A stretch of DNA of 64,000 nucleotides from the NCBI GenBank assembly GCA_002946415.1, contig NJPS01000015.1, positions 153,500-217,499 of the forward strand, written 5' to 3'. Under the pieces are notes generated by a model. The model saw nothing but the letters and a program-made list of their open reading frames with translations, searched no databases and was not told the origin of the DNA. Made by a program: the position numbers and the translations under genes. Numbering within the stretch: position 1 is the first letter of the stretch; each line of letters starts with the position of its first letter. This DNA comes from Rutstroemia sp. NJR-2017a BVV2. Its lineage: Eukaryota > Ascomycota > Leotiomycetes > Helotiales > Rutstroemiaceae. Shown piece by piece: positions 1-12,516 of this stretch.

Positions 1-1611
1 CTGCTCAAGACACAATGTTTTTGCCTGATTTTCACCAACTCAATGATCTCTGCTCCTTTGCTCATCCTGTCCAATTTTTCACAGGTTTCTTGGTTGAGAA
101 CCAGCACTGAAACGCGTCGTAATCCAAAATAACAAAATTATAAGACCGAAGAAGAGGTTTAAGCCCTCTAAAGGTCCAATACGAGAGAACTCCAAAGCTG
201 TCAACAAACGACGAATCTGGCAGTGCTCTGTTGATTCATCTTCTGCTCGAGGGCAAATTTTCTCTCACCCACATACAAGAAAAAGAAAAGGAGAAAAGCA
301 ATGCAATGAAATGAAACTGAAGTCGAGAGAAAGTTTTTCCGGAATTACGGCTTCTATGACGGTCTATGCACTAAGTGGGCTCTCTGGGTGGGGACGTCAA
401 TTTGCTTCGTCTGGTCTGGACCTAACGAACTCTATTTCAACATAGTTATTGGGAAGGCACGAGATAAAATAGTCTGTTTTGGAATTTTACTTTTTATAAA
501 TACGTTATCTGGCTGTATTTCTATTTGGAGTTTGCGAGTGAGGATGGAAAATGGTTTATTTTGTGATTTGGTAGAATTGGTTTGGAGGTTTATGCTACGC
601 GGTGAGGTTTATATTTATTAATTCAAATTTTCAAATTGGGCTTTGCCGGAGTCTAAATGATGAGATAGACTGCTAGCTCTACTGTGGTTGTATCTATGTC
701 TGATCCCGAAGTGCCTCGCTTTCTGCGAGATTCTGAGCTGAATATGCATAAGATTCGATCTATCCGAAGAACTACGATATGGAGAGAATCTGAGGTATAT
801 ATCCTCAAAACAATGGCAAACAGGAGAAATAGGAACCGGTCTAGAATGGCTTGTAGCACGTAGTTCTCGTCGGAGCCTCCGGAGCATGAGACCTGTCGGA
901 ATAGGACCACTTACGAATGCCCTCATTTCCACACTTTCCGCTGTCCGGATGACATCTGTGTATATGTGCTATACGTCATCTGTGAAGCAGCGACTAGATA
1001 AGTCATAATTGTCACTCTGTAAGGAGTGGCGTCACTTTTGGGCTCACAGCTTCCCGTAATTGAGTACTCACGCCTGCGGCCTATCCCTATACCACTTACA
1101 TCGGTTCACATATTGTCCGCAAGGTATGGTTCTAGACAGGTATTTGTTGTGATATCATATAATCATATTCCGATGCAGTATTCTGTTAATTAAATGAACC
1201 AAAAGCTATCTAGTATGTTGAATACCATTATTCTCGGGCGCATATGGCGAAGGAAAGGAACAGATAGTAAAAAAGGTCGGACTTAGGAAATGAAATACCC
1301 TCCTGGCCCTTCCCCTCTCCCCCTTTTCTCTTAGGGAAAGATAACTCCTCCCCAAACATCCTGCCATGGAAGAATTGTTCCATAGACCGCTTATTTCGAT
1401 GCCCAAGATCAGCTCCGTGGTTGGTAGGAGACAGATGGAGAATAGCCTTGACGTTTGATGACCCAAAGGAATACGGATATTGGAAGGAAACCAGGATGGA
1501 GATATACAATTGAGAGAGGAAAACAGATGAAATGAAGAAGATAAATCGGAGGAAAAGAAATATGGAAGGAAAAGAAAAACAAAACAAGAAAAGAAAAGTC
1601 GGATAGGTGGC
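1..1611. other. intergenic, no supported gene
   Basis: No open frame here shows recognisable protein character; the short ones overlap on both strands and look like chance. One copy of a dispersed AGGAGTGGCGTCACTTTTGGG-like sequence lies at 1022-1042 (see findings). The purine-rich stretch 1500-1600 precedes the 3' end of the minus-strand gene at 1612. Confidence 0.6.
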
Positions 1612-2836
1612 TCAGTTTAGAGCATCGTCTGGAGAGGATAGTGGAAAATAAGAAAAGTTAAAGGGTTGTAATATATTAGGATCAAGATCGAAGGCGTCAG
1701 GGACGTTAAGTGGATCTCCGTCGTGACAATTGTTAGCGTAAAACAGGCGCTCCATACTACATTCATGATCAAAGGGCGTATACATGGAGTCCGCCGGAGT
1801 AGAAATTCGATCGGGTGCAGTAACAAACTGTAAGAACGTAGGCGGCTGAGGGTCGATGTATTCGTCAAGATCACTGCTTTCAAGGGAGTCTGGAGAGGAT
1901 TCAGGCGTGGTATCCGAGCAAAGATTCGGTGCGGCGAGAAAATTGCTTGCTGCATTCGTTGCCTGATCAGAAAAGGATAAATATGATGGTAGGGTTGGTT
2001 CAATCGAAGACTGCGAAAAGAGTGCGTCGTGCTGCAACTCCGGATTAGGCTCACCATGAGGAAAGAGGAAGTCTGGCAGTAGAGGATATCCTTCACTCGC
2101 AAAAGTCGGGTCCGACGGCCATTCATCTGGCTCAAGCGAGAAGACTCTATGATTTTGCAAGCTTAATGTGATTTTCAGTAGGCTTTTGACGTGGTGCAGT
2201 CTCTTGAAACGTTTCAGTGAGCCAAGAATGACGCTATCCCATCGCTGATGTCTCGCACAGCCCTCACGCACATGGTCGCCCAATTCGCGTGACACTGACA
2301 CGAGCCATCTTTCCAACGTGTCCCGGATATCTTTGCGAATCTAAATACATTAGCCAGTCTTCCGTTAGCATGGGTTAATACAATCTTACATGGTTATATG
2401 TCGTGTCATATTTGATAGAACTTCCAAAGAAGTTTGTTTCATGGCACAGCAAGACCGCCGCAGCATATGCAACTTCAGAATCTGCGTCCTCGATGTGTCG
2501 AATGGCCTTGAGGATAGTTTCGACAAGCTCGCCGATTCTGCATAGCATCAAGAACCTCAAATGGGGTTCGATGGAGGACTGTTGACTATCTTCTTCATTG
2601 AGACTTTCTCGGAAGCTATCCCCTTTCTCTTCAAATTCAGCAGAACAAAAAACATATAAATATGCCCCAGCTAGACAGGCATTATCAATATGAGGGCATG
2701 CGCTATCCTTCGCCTCGAGTTTGGCTGCGAACTTGCGATAAAATTCCTCGTTGAAAGGTTTCACCAACGAATGGTTTGTGATATCGAAAGTCCCCGAATA
2801 TTCAGAAGTAATTTTCTGTTCCATGTCGTCTATCAT
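1612..2836 (-). CDS. orphan protein, paralogue of the zinc-cluster gene at 31-32.6 kb
   Basis: Two exons: 2390-2836 and 1612-2340, joined by a 49-bp phase-0 intron (GTAAGA donor, GCTAAC branch, TTTAG acceptor). The product is about 391 aa. I do not recognise a named domain. It aligns clearly with the gene at 31037-32637: a block around FAAKLEAK, then NAC..G.YL.V, then LMLCRI, then VAYAAAV just before the intron, and an REL...GCxRxxxWxSVxxGSLK block just after it, with the intron at the same place. The C-terminal half is Ser/Pro/Asp-rich, as in activation regions of regulators. Unlike its paralogue, no zinc-cluster exon can be found upstream; the minus-strand frame at 2802-3026 is instead strongly hydrophobic and out of frame. 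The frame is also open to a TTG at 2857; the first in-frame ATG (2836) is used here, so the 5' end is uncertain. Confidence 0.7.
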
Positions 2837-2857
2837 GCATCTTGAAAGGACTGTCAA

Positions 2858-4676
2858 TAGCGACTAGTGATCCGACTTTCCAGGCAACCCAGAATGGCAC
2901 GAATACGACACCGGGCATCCAATACGCACGCAGAGCGGAAAATACCAGTAGCGAGACTAATGAAACTAGCTCAGAGCTAGCTATCACTAGCAAAGAAATA
3001 CTGAGGACAGAAAGCCGAAATTGCAAAGATAATTAAAAAGGGAACAAGAGAGAGATTGGTGGACGAGTTAGAGGATAATTAATTCGAAGAAGTTAAATGT
3101 CCAATAACAAAGACAGAAAATCTATAAAAAAAGTATAGTTTTATATTATATCTTTTATGATATATATATCAGAGGAGATCAGAGATATATATAGCTATTC
3201 TTTTCTGTATATATTGATATTCTGGGAGTCTGACTTAAAGTGTTGTTCGGACAACAATACCCTTGGGTTTTTGTATCTAGCTCTAACTGAATTATGAATA
3301 GTATTTCTACGTCCGAGTTCATGAGTTATAGAATTCGTCTGGACCTCGAACCGTCGAATGAGGTCTTCAACGATCTAGGAATACCGATATATATAGGCCT
3401 TTTGGACCGTAGGAACGCCGAAATAGATGCCAGCCCTGGAAAGAACTCTCAGCTAAGCTCGCTAGTCATTGCTTCGCTATGTGAATTATACATCTAGGAC
3501 TCTCGGTGGATTAATATGCCGTGTAGTTACTAGTCTCTAACTGCCTTCACGATAATTCATACGAAACTCATGTCTTTCATCCTCAGAACACCAAACTGTC
3601 ACGAATTGAGGGCACTCGATTGTACACGGGATGAGAGCTCCACATTACATGTGTAGCATTTCAGCAGCGATGCTAAGTCATGTCAGTTTGGAAGATTCTG
3701 TGACTGCTTTAATGAAATACTATCCGACGATAGGCAAAGCGAACGAAAACTATGAGAGAAAGGAATTTATTTAATTTTTTTTTCCCCCGTGCACTGGAGT
3801 GGCCATCTGGGAAAGTGGCAAAAACTAGATTTTTTTCTCGCTGATACAAACTTATCATCTGCGCTACGAGAAACTGTACGTGATGCTCCTCTTTCGAGAC
3901 TAGTGGGTATGATAAAGCATGGAGGAACTGCAGTATGCCAGTATCGCAGACTGGTTCTATATAATATATTATATTTCCGATCGAAAGCTGGAAAGGGTTT
4001 CGGCTGTACATAGAGCCTTGTGGAGATGTTCGAGTTTGGTTATTGATAATAGTAGGCGAGATATGAACGAAATTTGGGAGCTGATGACATGAAAGTAACA
4101 TAGATTCAGTGGACTGCAAGAGAAAATACAGGAAACAATCACTTACACAGCATTGGCCTACGAGAAGTTACTCAAGAGCATAGTCAGATCTATGTAGTAC
4201 AGGAGAGTAGCTTATTTTAACGGCCATTCTTACACACTAGTTAGTTAGATCAGACTTCCCTGAACCAAGTACAGAACAACCGCTTTGAGTGATTTATGCC
4301 ACGGTTAAGAAGTTAACCCACAGGACAAGATGCAACACATTTGCTATGGTGCGCGCTTAAAGGCCCAGTGGTATATACCTTGAATTCAAAAGACGGAGAC
4401 GACGAAGAGTCTTAGTCTCTTAGAGTCACGAAGAACATCTTGATTCTTTGTCAGACTCAATTTTATCGGACCTCGAAGTTTACACAAGCTGGATGGATCA
4501 CATATGATTTTTGAACTTCCTTCATTCTTCGAACTTAGTATAACTCAAGTCGATATCGAATCTGTCTAATTTCTATCTAAAATATCAACGAATACTAATA
4601 TAAATTCCAAAAACCAACGACTATTCTGATCCCCTTCCGTTCTCCCCTTGTCCAAATTCCGTTCCCATACAGCACT
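2858..4676. other. intergenic, AT-rich
   Basis: No supported gene. Positions 3120-3215 are very AT-rich with TATA runs. A hydrophobic minus-strand frame (2802-3026) might be a missed first exon of the gene at 1612-2836, but I could find no splice pair joining them in phase. Confidence 0.5.
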
Positions 4677-5432
4677 CTACATATCCCTCAAATATCTTCC
4701 GTGTCTACCAGCGCGCAAATGTAGAGGAACATCATCATCGATGCGCATCCAAATTTGCCAGACTCTTCTTACCCATCCTTGTCCTTGGCCGTCATACTGT
4801 CCAGAAGTGTACATTTCTCTTCCACCACTAACAATGCGCCTGCTGCTGTTTCTCCCTACCTCTCCATACCCTGGCAACTCATCTTCTTCCTCGTTGATTC
4901 GAATTAGACAATCATCATCATGCCACCCCTCTCTCCCAGTTCTACCTCCCCGCAGGAAGTCAACCCTCTCTCTTCCATCCTCCCCTAAGTCCTCCAAGAC
5001 GCCTCTCAAACAAGTAACCACTCTCTTCACCATCTCCCCCTCTCCGACCCTGTTCCCTCTCAAATTCCAAGCCTGTCGCAATGGTCTTCTTCCATACATC
5101 AAGTAGCTTCTCTTCAGCTCCCTGACCATCATCCAGTCTCTTCCTCCATCGGAAGTACCTCTCTCGACCTCCCTTTCCAGAGCCGCCCACCATTCCACAC
5201 TAGCATCAAAAATTTGGCAAAGTGCTGCTAGGTAGACGTTGGATTCGGATGTATGTCTTCCATTCACATCGAGTCCATCGCGGATGTTTCTCCCTGATCC
5301 GAGGATCGACCATCGATTTAGCCAACCGTTGGAATCGAAGACTCTCCTACTGGTTTGATAAGGAGGAGGAGACATTCGATATCCATGGCTATCTCCGTAT
5401 CCGTATGGCGGTGGTGATGAAGAGCGAGACAT
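4677..5432 (-). CDS. uncharacterised 251-aa protein
   Basis: A single open frame. The ATG at 5432 is preferred although the frame stays open to 6029, because the upstream 200 codons look like AT-rich leader with low-complexity sequence, and the protein from 5432 starts with a Ser/Pro/Tyr-rich segment (SPPPYGYGDSHGY). The middle is rich in Trp, Arg and Glu (for example EWWAALEREVERG) and the tail is basic. The plus strand is pyrimidine-biased across this frame, consistent with coding on the minus strand. No family recognised. If the longer start were real, the protein would carry a membrane segment near codons 120-140. Confidence 0.55.
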   Translation of the reverse strand: MSRSSSPPPYGYGDSHGYRMSPPPYQTSRRVFDSNGWLNRWSILGSGRNIRDGLDVNGRHTSESNVYLAALCQIFDASVEWWAALEREVERGTSDGGRDWMMVRELKRSYLMYGRRPLRQAWNLRGNRVGEGEMVKRVVTCLRGVLEDLGEDGRERVDFLRGGRTGREGWHDDDCLIRINEEEDELPGYGEVGRNSSRRIVSGGREMYTSGQYDGQGQGWVRRVWQIWMRIDDDVPLHLRAGRHGRYLRDM

Positions 5433-7372
5433 ATTTTCTCTTCCTTGCTTCTTTTTGTTGACTTTAGATTGATAACTGTTCTTCTGAGTTCGTTTTCTCG
5501 TTACTCTAACACCAAGAATTTCTTGCTCGTAAGTGTTCGAAAATTCTTGCAAAATGACTTTTGAGGTTCCAAAATTTGTAGATTTCTCGAGATTTTGGAG
5601 GTGTCCAAAGTGTTTATGAATGTAGATATGGAGAAGAAAAAGGAGGGAAAGAAGCAGAAAAGCAGTAGAAATATATACTCGCTTTTCTGAATTATTTCCC
5701 ATCGTCGTCACTCTGATTCTTCTACGACAACAACCAAAACCAACGCAGACAAACATGAAGAGTCGCTGTATAAGAAGTCTTTCTTCGTCTGCGCCCCCAG
5801 TCCGTGTCACCACAATGGTCGATTGCCCAGCATCAGAGGAAGGCAACAACCTTGATGGTTTCATCTGCAGCTGATCATCTTTGCTGCGTCCTACGCCCCG
5901 TCTGATTCCTCTCGGAGAGTGAATATTGACGTCCCCACCTCTTAGTTCTTCCTCACCTCTATACTTAGCACTTGCTAGGCTCTTCAACAAACACATAGAC
6001 GGCCAGCGCCGAGTATATACAGTAGACACATCGTATTATGGGTGATTGTGGTAGGAGGGACGAGGTTAAACGAGGATATTCGATCATTCTTCGCATGGAA
6101 GGACCTACAGCATGCACCATTCACTACAGAATAACCATCTCACTCACCGCACCTCACCTCGACTGCCTATCACAGTCTCTAGCACAATCGCACTATCTTT
6201 AGATTAAGCACCTTCTGAATTCATGATTTAATTCTTCTATCTCACAACCTACCGGCAATCGACACAGTTTCCTCTCTATATCTCTCTGCTCAACACGTCA
6301 ACGACAAACATAAAACCCGTCCTTATGTAATACTATCTTTCCCACCACAAGCACACAGCTACCATCACTGTTCCACTCCAGCAGCAAGACAATCAAACCC
6401 AACCCAAGGAAGTGATTACTCTTTCAGCCATATACACAAATACAACATACCAATCACCTTGACCGGCTCCCCTCAATCACCCTCACCTGCTCCGGTCAAC
6501 TCCCCTCCACCAACTTTCAGCGGTTGCCAGCAAACATACTATCAAGCAAGCAGAAAAATAATCCTCTAGCAATCCTCCATCCATCCCCAATTAGTATCCA
6601 TCTACACATAACAAAGAAGTTGTCTGTGCAGCCACCATTCAATATTCACACCCCTACAACCCGAGGTCCACATCTACCCACTTCATCCACTTCGTTTATT
6701 GAGTGAATACTAACCTACTAACCTACCAACCTACCAACCTACCAACCTACTAACCTACCAACCTACTAACCTCCCTACCTCCCTACCTACCTCTTTCCTC
6801 ACTTACCTCTTCATCAGCAGAAACCCCCCTGAATCAACCCGAAAAGAATCAAATTCACATTCAACACCACTGACAACATCACGGTCAACACCACTATCAA
6901 CACCTGTGAGAATAAGGTAAAAGTGCATTGTATTGTACCTAGCTAATCTGGGTCATATGGACCATTATGTAGGCCAGGAAAAGGACCATTTATCGGTCCT
7001 TTTAATGGGCGCAGCAAAATGAATGAAATTACACATTGATAAGGAAATGATGCCATTCAGAACATCGGATGCATCGTCCAATGCTTCACAACACCACTAA
7101 TAACATCAACAAAGCAGCCAATAAAATCCATACAATAACCTATGTCCCTAATTACCTACCTACTCTATCCCCACAGAACCACCCGACTAATCAGTTGATC
7201 CGACCTTCTTCCCCCCTGTCTAAGAATTACTTTCCCACAACATAAACTACAGCTTCTCCGCCCACAGCCCGAACTCTCCTGCACCCGCCTTTATCCTTTC
7301 CTACCTCTTTTCTCCATCCCATTACCCTTCCGCTCCTCTTCCCTAAATATATCACACCAATCCAACCCCCTC
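5433..7372. other. intergenic with pyrimidine-rich repeats
   Basis: Spacer between two minus-strand genes. The plus strand is strongly C/T/A-rich, and the only structured element is the ACCTACYA repeat near 6.75 kb. No gene supported. Confidence 0.5.
6709..6793 (+). repeat. ACCTACYA microsatellite
   Basis: About ten imperfect tandem copies of AACCTACT/AACCTACC, drifting into CCCTACCT at the right end. Non-coding, downstream of the gene at 7373-10162. Confidence 0.9.
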
Positions 7373-10162
7373 CTAACTCCAAGGTAACCACTGCCCCCAA
7401 TTCCTCCCCACCAACCCCACTCCCGCCACCGCACCTATCATTCCCACAGCCCCTCCTCCTCCTCCTCCTCCTCCTCCTTCTCTTCCCCCCTCTTCTCCCC
7501 CCGCACCCCTTCCCCTCCCTCCATCATTCCCACTAAACGTACTCGGCACCATACTCCTCAACGACTCCTGCCCCACACTCCTCTTATTCCTCAACGCCAC
7601 ATCCCTAACCGCCATCCTCTTATCATCCACCCCCTTCGGCTGATGAAACGGTGACACCATCACTCCACCCCCACCCCCACCCGGCGATTCCCCCTCCCCC
7701 TCCTCATCCGCACTAAAGTAATGCCCATCACTAATACTCGTCCTCGGATGCCCCCCCCTCCCCGGCCGTGAACTCCTCCTCATCTGCGACCAGATCTTCC
7801 TCGCGGGATCCATCTCTTTCGCCTCCGTATCCAGCGGATGATCATACGGCGAGGCCAATCTCTTCGAAACCGAGCTTCCGCGCGCGTTGAAATGCGGGAT
7901 TGCTGTCATAGAAAAAGAATGGGTGAGGAGACCTGGTGGTGTGACTGCGGCATTGGGTGGGATGTTTATTTCCAATTTCCAGTTTTCTTTATCAGATGAA
8001 TAGCCGTGTGTACGTCGAGGATATGGTATTTTAATACGATCGTCGGCTAGTTTGTGAAGAGCTTCTCGAGCTCGTTCGGCGGAATAATGTTTTTCGATGA
8101 TTTTGGTTAGAGGATTGATACCGATTGGTGAATTTAGAGATGCGGAATTTCGCGGCGACCATGCGGATGAGGGATTGTGACGTTTAACTGTAGCTGTGGC
8201 TTTGGTTTCGAGTAATGTGTGCTGGGGCAGAAGTTTGTTATTACCTTTGAGTAATGGTGCTCTGAGGTTCAAGAAGGCTGAATGGCGATAGTTGAGTTTG
8301 ATGGTAAGATATTTTGTGGTGGTATCTCCCAGGATATCCTTTAAGTCATCAATCAGCTCATCTGTTGATGTCTCTTTCGCATGTGACACAGGTAGCTTGA
8401 TCTTGTTGAGTCCGATCTTGACTAGCATGAGAAGAGTTTCGCTGACACGGATAGTTTTAGCTTGGAAGAGATCATCAGGCTGGTCGATGATAATGCAGTC
8501 GAGTCCGGGCTGGAGCTCAACTGCAATATTATGCAAGCTTCCATAACCCCTAAGGTCTGGCAGTATCAGCACAAGACCAAATTAACTGGAAAATGGAAAA
8601 GAATGCTCACCATTGTACTGGGGAGTTAAGTTCTGAGTACTATAAGCCCGACTCATCTCAGCCGAGTCCCTAGATCCATCGGCTCTTCGAAGCACACCAG
8701 TAATCTCAATAGCAACCCATAAAGTGCACATGCCAGCATGAACACTGGTACTTTCCGGAGTGACAGATATATGTGGACACAAGACGAACGTTTCGTCCCT
8801 ACAATTAGACGGAGTAGGGGTCGTCGGACACGAGAAATCGATATCATCATAATAAGAAGATGATCTCGAATTGATGCCAACATCAATGATTTCCTGGCTA
8901 TATCTTTCGAAAGAATGTGACAGCTCTACCGTTCCAAGGCTTGATGCTACTGATGAGACGGAAGAGCTGATAGTTGAGGCAGTGGATTTCCGATGTGAGA
9001 GTCTCCGAAGGAGTGTGCTCTGTGAGCCTGTCGAGGCTTTTCGGGTCAAGGTGATCTTCGATTCGTCATTTTTTCTGCCACCAAATGCCTTCATGATGAA
9101 ATTCTTCGACTTAGATGGCCGTCTCGCAGGAATTTTAGGAGAGCCATCGAGGTTTTGTTCGAGGGGGGGTGTGCATCGTGGATTTAACGACCGGACTGAA
9201 TGCCGAGGACTGAGTTGTTCTTTTATATCTTTCCGGGAACTTCCACGATTCAGTTCGGTCTTCAAGAATTTTCCAACACTCAAGTTTCGTGACACTGGAC
9301 GATTCGGTTTCGGGGTAGCATCGGCGTCCCCACGATTATGCATCTTGTCTAGGGCGATAATTAGCACAATGTATTATCACCATGACGTTCGAAGAACAGG
9401 TCTTAGACTTACCAAGAGCAATCCCGAACGTATCCTCACTCGGACCCTTCCTCTCAACATCCACAATATCCACCTCCAAGCTCCCGTGCAGAATACTCCC
9501 CCTCCCCCTCCTTATCTTATGCACAGTCAAGGGTCCGTCTTTTGCCAACGGCGGGCTCCCCTTACTTTCAAACGAGCATCCCGACCATCTCCTCCCATTT
9601 CCATTTCCATTCCAATCCCGACCCCCTGCTCCAGATCGCCCACCCGCCTTGCCACCGGCAATGGTCTGGCTACGTTTGATGATTCGTAAGGGCTGGGGCT
9701 TTGAGATTTCGACCTCGGATTCGTGAAACTCCATGTTAGCCGGCTTTGCCTTCTTGGATGCCAGACCGAGCATTCTGAGTCTGCTGACGACGTGCTATCT
9801 CCCTGGTCGTATCTCGATTTCCGCTGCTGCTGATGGTGATGATGAGGGGATGCCTGATTGATAAATCTATCTCTGGTGAAGTTCCTGCTATTGTAACTTC
9901 CGACTTCAGTCGACTCCAGATCGCACCAAGAATCACCGTAAAGTTGAGTGTTGGAAAAGTGCGAATCCTGATGTTTTTTGCCGCGATATCCTCGTCCGCA
10001 GAGAAAGCGGATATATGGGATGTATTGGAAACGAATATGACGAGCGGATGTGAGAATGAACCGCCAGATACTGGTTGCTTTGAGAGCGATCAATACTACG
10101 AATAATAAGATAGCAATAGGTACTACAATAAGTGCCCCTACTGGAGAACCTGTATTATTCAT
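7373..10162 (-). CDS. single-pass membrane protein with long Ser- and Gly-rich cytosolic region, uncharacterised
   Basis: Four exons: 9767-10162, 9413-9728, 8611-9348, 7373-8556. Introns 8557-8610 and 9349-9412 have clear GT/AG sites and keep phase. The first intron (9729-9766) is only 38 bp with a weak GTCTGG donor and is the doubtful join. The product is about 877 aa. The N-terminus has one hydrophobic helix (residues about 10-30, ALIVVPIAILLFVVLIAL), then a basic Ser-rich linker. A more conserved globular region follows around the third and fourth exons (HISVTPE, TLWVAIEITGVLRRADG, VELQPGLDCIIIDQPDDLF). The C-terminus is a long poly-Gly/Ser tract coded by CCT repeats on the plus strand. 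I do not recognise the family. The first exon could alternatively be a separate gene. The ATG at 10162 is used; the frame is open from a TTG at 10168. Confidence 0.65.
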
Positions 10163-11085
10163 AGCCAAAAATGAAATAATTTCTAGAATGAGACGGAATG
10201 CATTGAGCAGTAATAAAGCAATGACGGATGATGATTAGTTGAAATGTGAAGCATGAGAGGGTGATGTTTTGTTGGTGTTATGATTGAAATCCAAAAGGGC
10301 AATGAAAGAGGCGGCAGCAGCAGTTGTCTGTAAAGGCAAGAACGATGACCATTACCTGCCCAACAGAAAACAGTGACGTCCGCAAAGCTGTTGGAGGGGC
10401 GGCGGACGGTTAGATGGACTTTTCGAACTGTAAGGAATGGAGAGATGATTTCTGTTAAGCTTCTTCTTCGTACTAGCAAGAGCAGACTGCTTCTCGCCTT
10501 AGATCCGCTGGGACGCATGAGTTTTAGGTATTTTGAGGTATCTTTGAGGCCATCAATCCCTCAGATCAAACTGTAGGTGAGTAGTGTTACCACAGTGGAC
10601 GTCCCAACCGGTAAGACACCCTTGAAGAATGGAATGCAAATCAGTCATTAGAAGCTCCCCTGAGGATAGAAACAACGACCCTAGTAATCACGCGGTCGTC
10701 TCCCCGACAGCCACATGTCAGCAAGTAAGTTCAAATAGACTCACCATGCATCGTAGATCGCCCACATGTATATGAATGTCGCCAGGGTCTGTACGTGATG
10801 AGGAGCGGTGCATTCCGCGGCGATCATGTACCGGCGATCATTACAGCATGCAAGAAATGCATCCTCATGCACCACCTCCCCCGTCGCCTCCCCAGTCACC
10901 GATTATCCAGGATCAGTGCTGTGCCGCAGTGAAGCCCCATATAAGAAAATGTGTCCATGTTGTATTTCCGAACAATGGGTATCAATGCTAAAAAAAGACT
11001 TTATACCCCAGCACCACAACGTCTCAACAGCAATCTCAGACTCACTATCGCCATTAATATCACCAAGCTCACCTCACTTCGACCC
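10163..11085. other. intergenic
   Basis: Promoter region of the membrane-anchored gene to the left and 3' flank of the E2-variant gene to the right. No supported coding region. Confidence 0.5.
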
Positions 11086-12145
11086 TTACGCACCCACTGA
11101 TCTCCTCCCCGGATCCACAGCCTCACTACTCTCCCTAATCAGCCGTCTCATCTCCTCCAACCTATCCGCATCCACATTCAAAAATTGAATCAAGTCATCC
11201 CCCGCCCCCTGCCCATACAGCACCGCCTCCGAAATACTAGCCTCTACCCCCTTCTTAACCCTAACCTCCCACACTCCATCCCAATTCCACTCTCCCGGTT
11301 TCCTCGCCACAACAGGCGACAAGGGCCTCTCTCCCTGCTGTGCCTGCCTCGCCAGCTTCCCCAGCTTAACCCTATACGCCCTCCACGCATGCCATGCGCC
11401 CGGATTGCCCGCCGCCTCCAGCGGAACTCTATCCAGTACCGTTTCATCATCAAACGTCCGTCTCACATAGCGCAATATCTCGTAAACGCCTACTCGTACA
11501 CCGTCTGATGTCTTGCCTATGGACGAAATGCCACTTGATGGACTTCCCATCCCGGCTCTGGTAGGCGTTCTCTGATGTTCTTCTCTACTGCGCATACTTT
11601 TGCTCTTCCGCCCAAACCATTCCGGGAAGCCATCGCGCAGCGAGAACCCCCCAGGCGGTAGGCGCTCCTCATCAGTCGCGGAAACCGTGTCATCGTCGCC
11701 TTGTGCATCGGTGCTATACATGTACGTTGTAAGAGGTGTGATAAGCGGATGGAAAATATCGGTCGAGAAGGTAATCAGAGGAGGCAGAGCGGGATACTGG
11801 GGCGGGAAGGAGACCTGGAAGCGCAGGATGGATGGCGCATAGGCACCTGTTTGGCGGACATTTTCGTTAGCACTTGACGAGCGTGCAAGGGAAGAATCGA
11901 GCAATTGACACACTGGCAATTGAGAAACTCACCTTTCCGTACGAATAGGACTCCCGACCAAAGTGTGGGGTCGCCGGGAGTGAGGCTCATGAATACGCCA
12001 TGAGGACAAGCATATTTCAAACTAGAGCTGTATGTCCGCATTAGCTGATCGATTCGAAGCTGGGGTAAAATGCAGGAACGGACAATTCTACTAATAAATG
12101 CTGTTTTCGCACAGTTGACAAAGCAGATAATTGTTGCGGCGCCAT
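11086..12145 (-). CDS. ubiquitin-conjugating E2 variant (UBC-fold, AKTIP/FTS-like), probably non-catalytic
   Basis: Three exons: 12084-12145, 11933-12027, 11086-11846; about 305 aa. The first intron (12028-12083) has a GTCCGT donor and an AGCTAAT branch; the second (11847-11932) has GTGAGT/CAACAG-type sites. The reading phase is continuous. Residues about 10-100 give a classical UBC fold start: LKYACPHGVF, SLTPGDPTLWSGVLFVRKG, then ILRFQVSFPPQYPALPPLITF. Where active E2 enzymes have the HPN...C active-site loop, this protein has FHPLITPLTTYMYS, with no cysteine, so it should not carry ubiquitin itself. Family knowledge: such variants (for example AKTIP/FTS) act as adaptors in vesicle or dynein-linked complexes; that role here is inference. 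The C-terminal half is an extension with a Ser-rich segment and a WxxW-containing region. Confidence 0.85.
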
Positions 12146-12516
12146 GGTTGGTATGTTCATGTAGTGTGCATGTTTTGTTTTGGGATCTAGGTCTTGAGAT
12201 TCGAGGTGAGAGCGGTGTAATTTTTGCCGCGATAGTGACGTTTCAGAGGGGCAAACATCTCGATCAATAGCATGTGAAACACGAGGACTGTAGTACAAAT
12301 GTTTCGCAGGTCGCTGGATGCAGTCTACTTGAATACGGCATGTTTATCTCAACATCTGTTGTTGTTCTCTCATTCTGGATATCATTCTGTGTCTATCATC
12401 GCCACATTTCTCGTGCAGCGCCGTTATCATTTCATTCCCCCGTTACACCCAAACAAAAAGCCTGCTACAAGTCGTAGCCTTGCGTAATAGAACAAAAATG
12501 CAGCTTAGCCAAAAAT
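12146..12516. other. short intergenic spacer
   Basis: Spacer between two same-strand genes; no open frame of interest. Confidence 0.6.

Noticed and set aside
2802..3026. Hydrophobic minus-strand frame as N-terminal membrane exon of the 1.6-2.8 kb gene
   Set aside because: It overlaps the start of the gene in another frame and no donor/acceptor pair joins them in phase.
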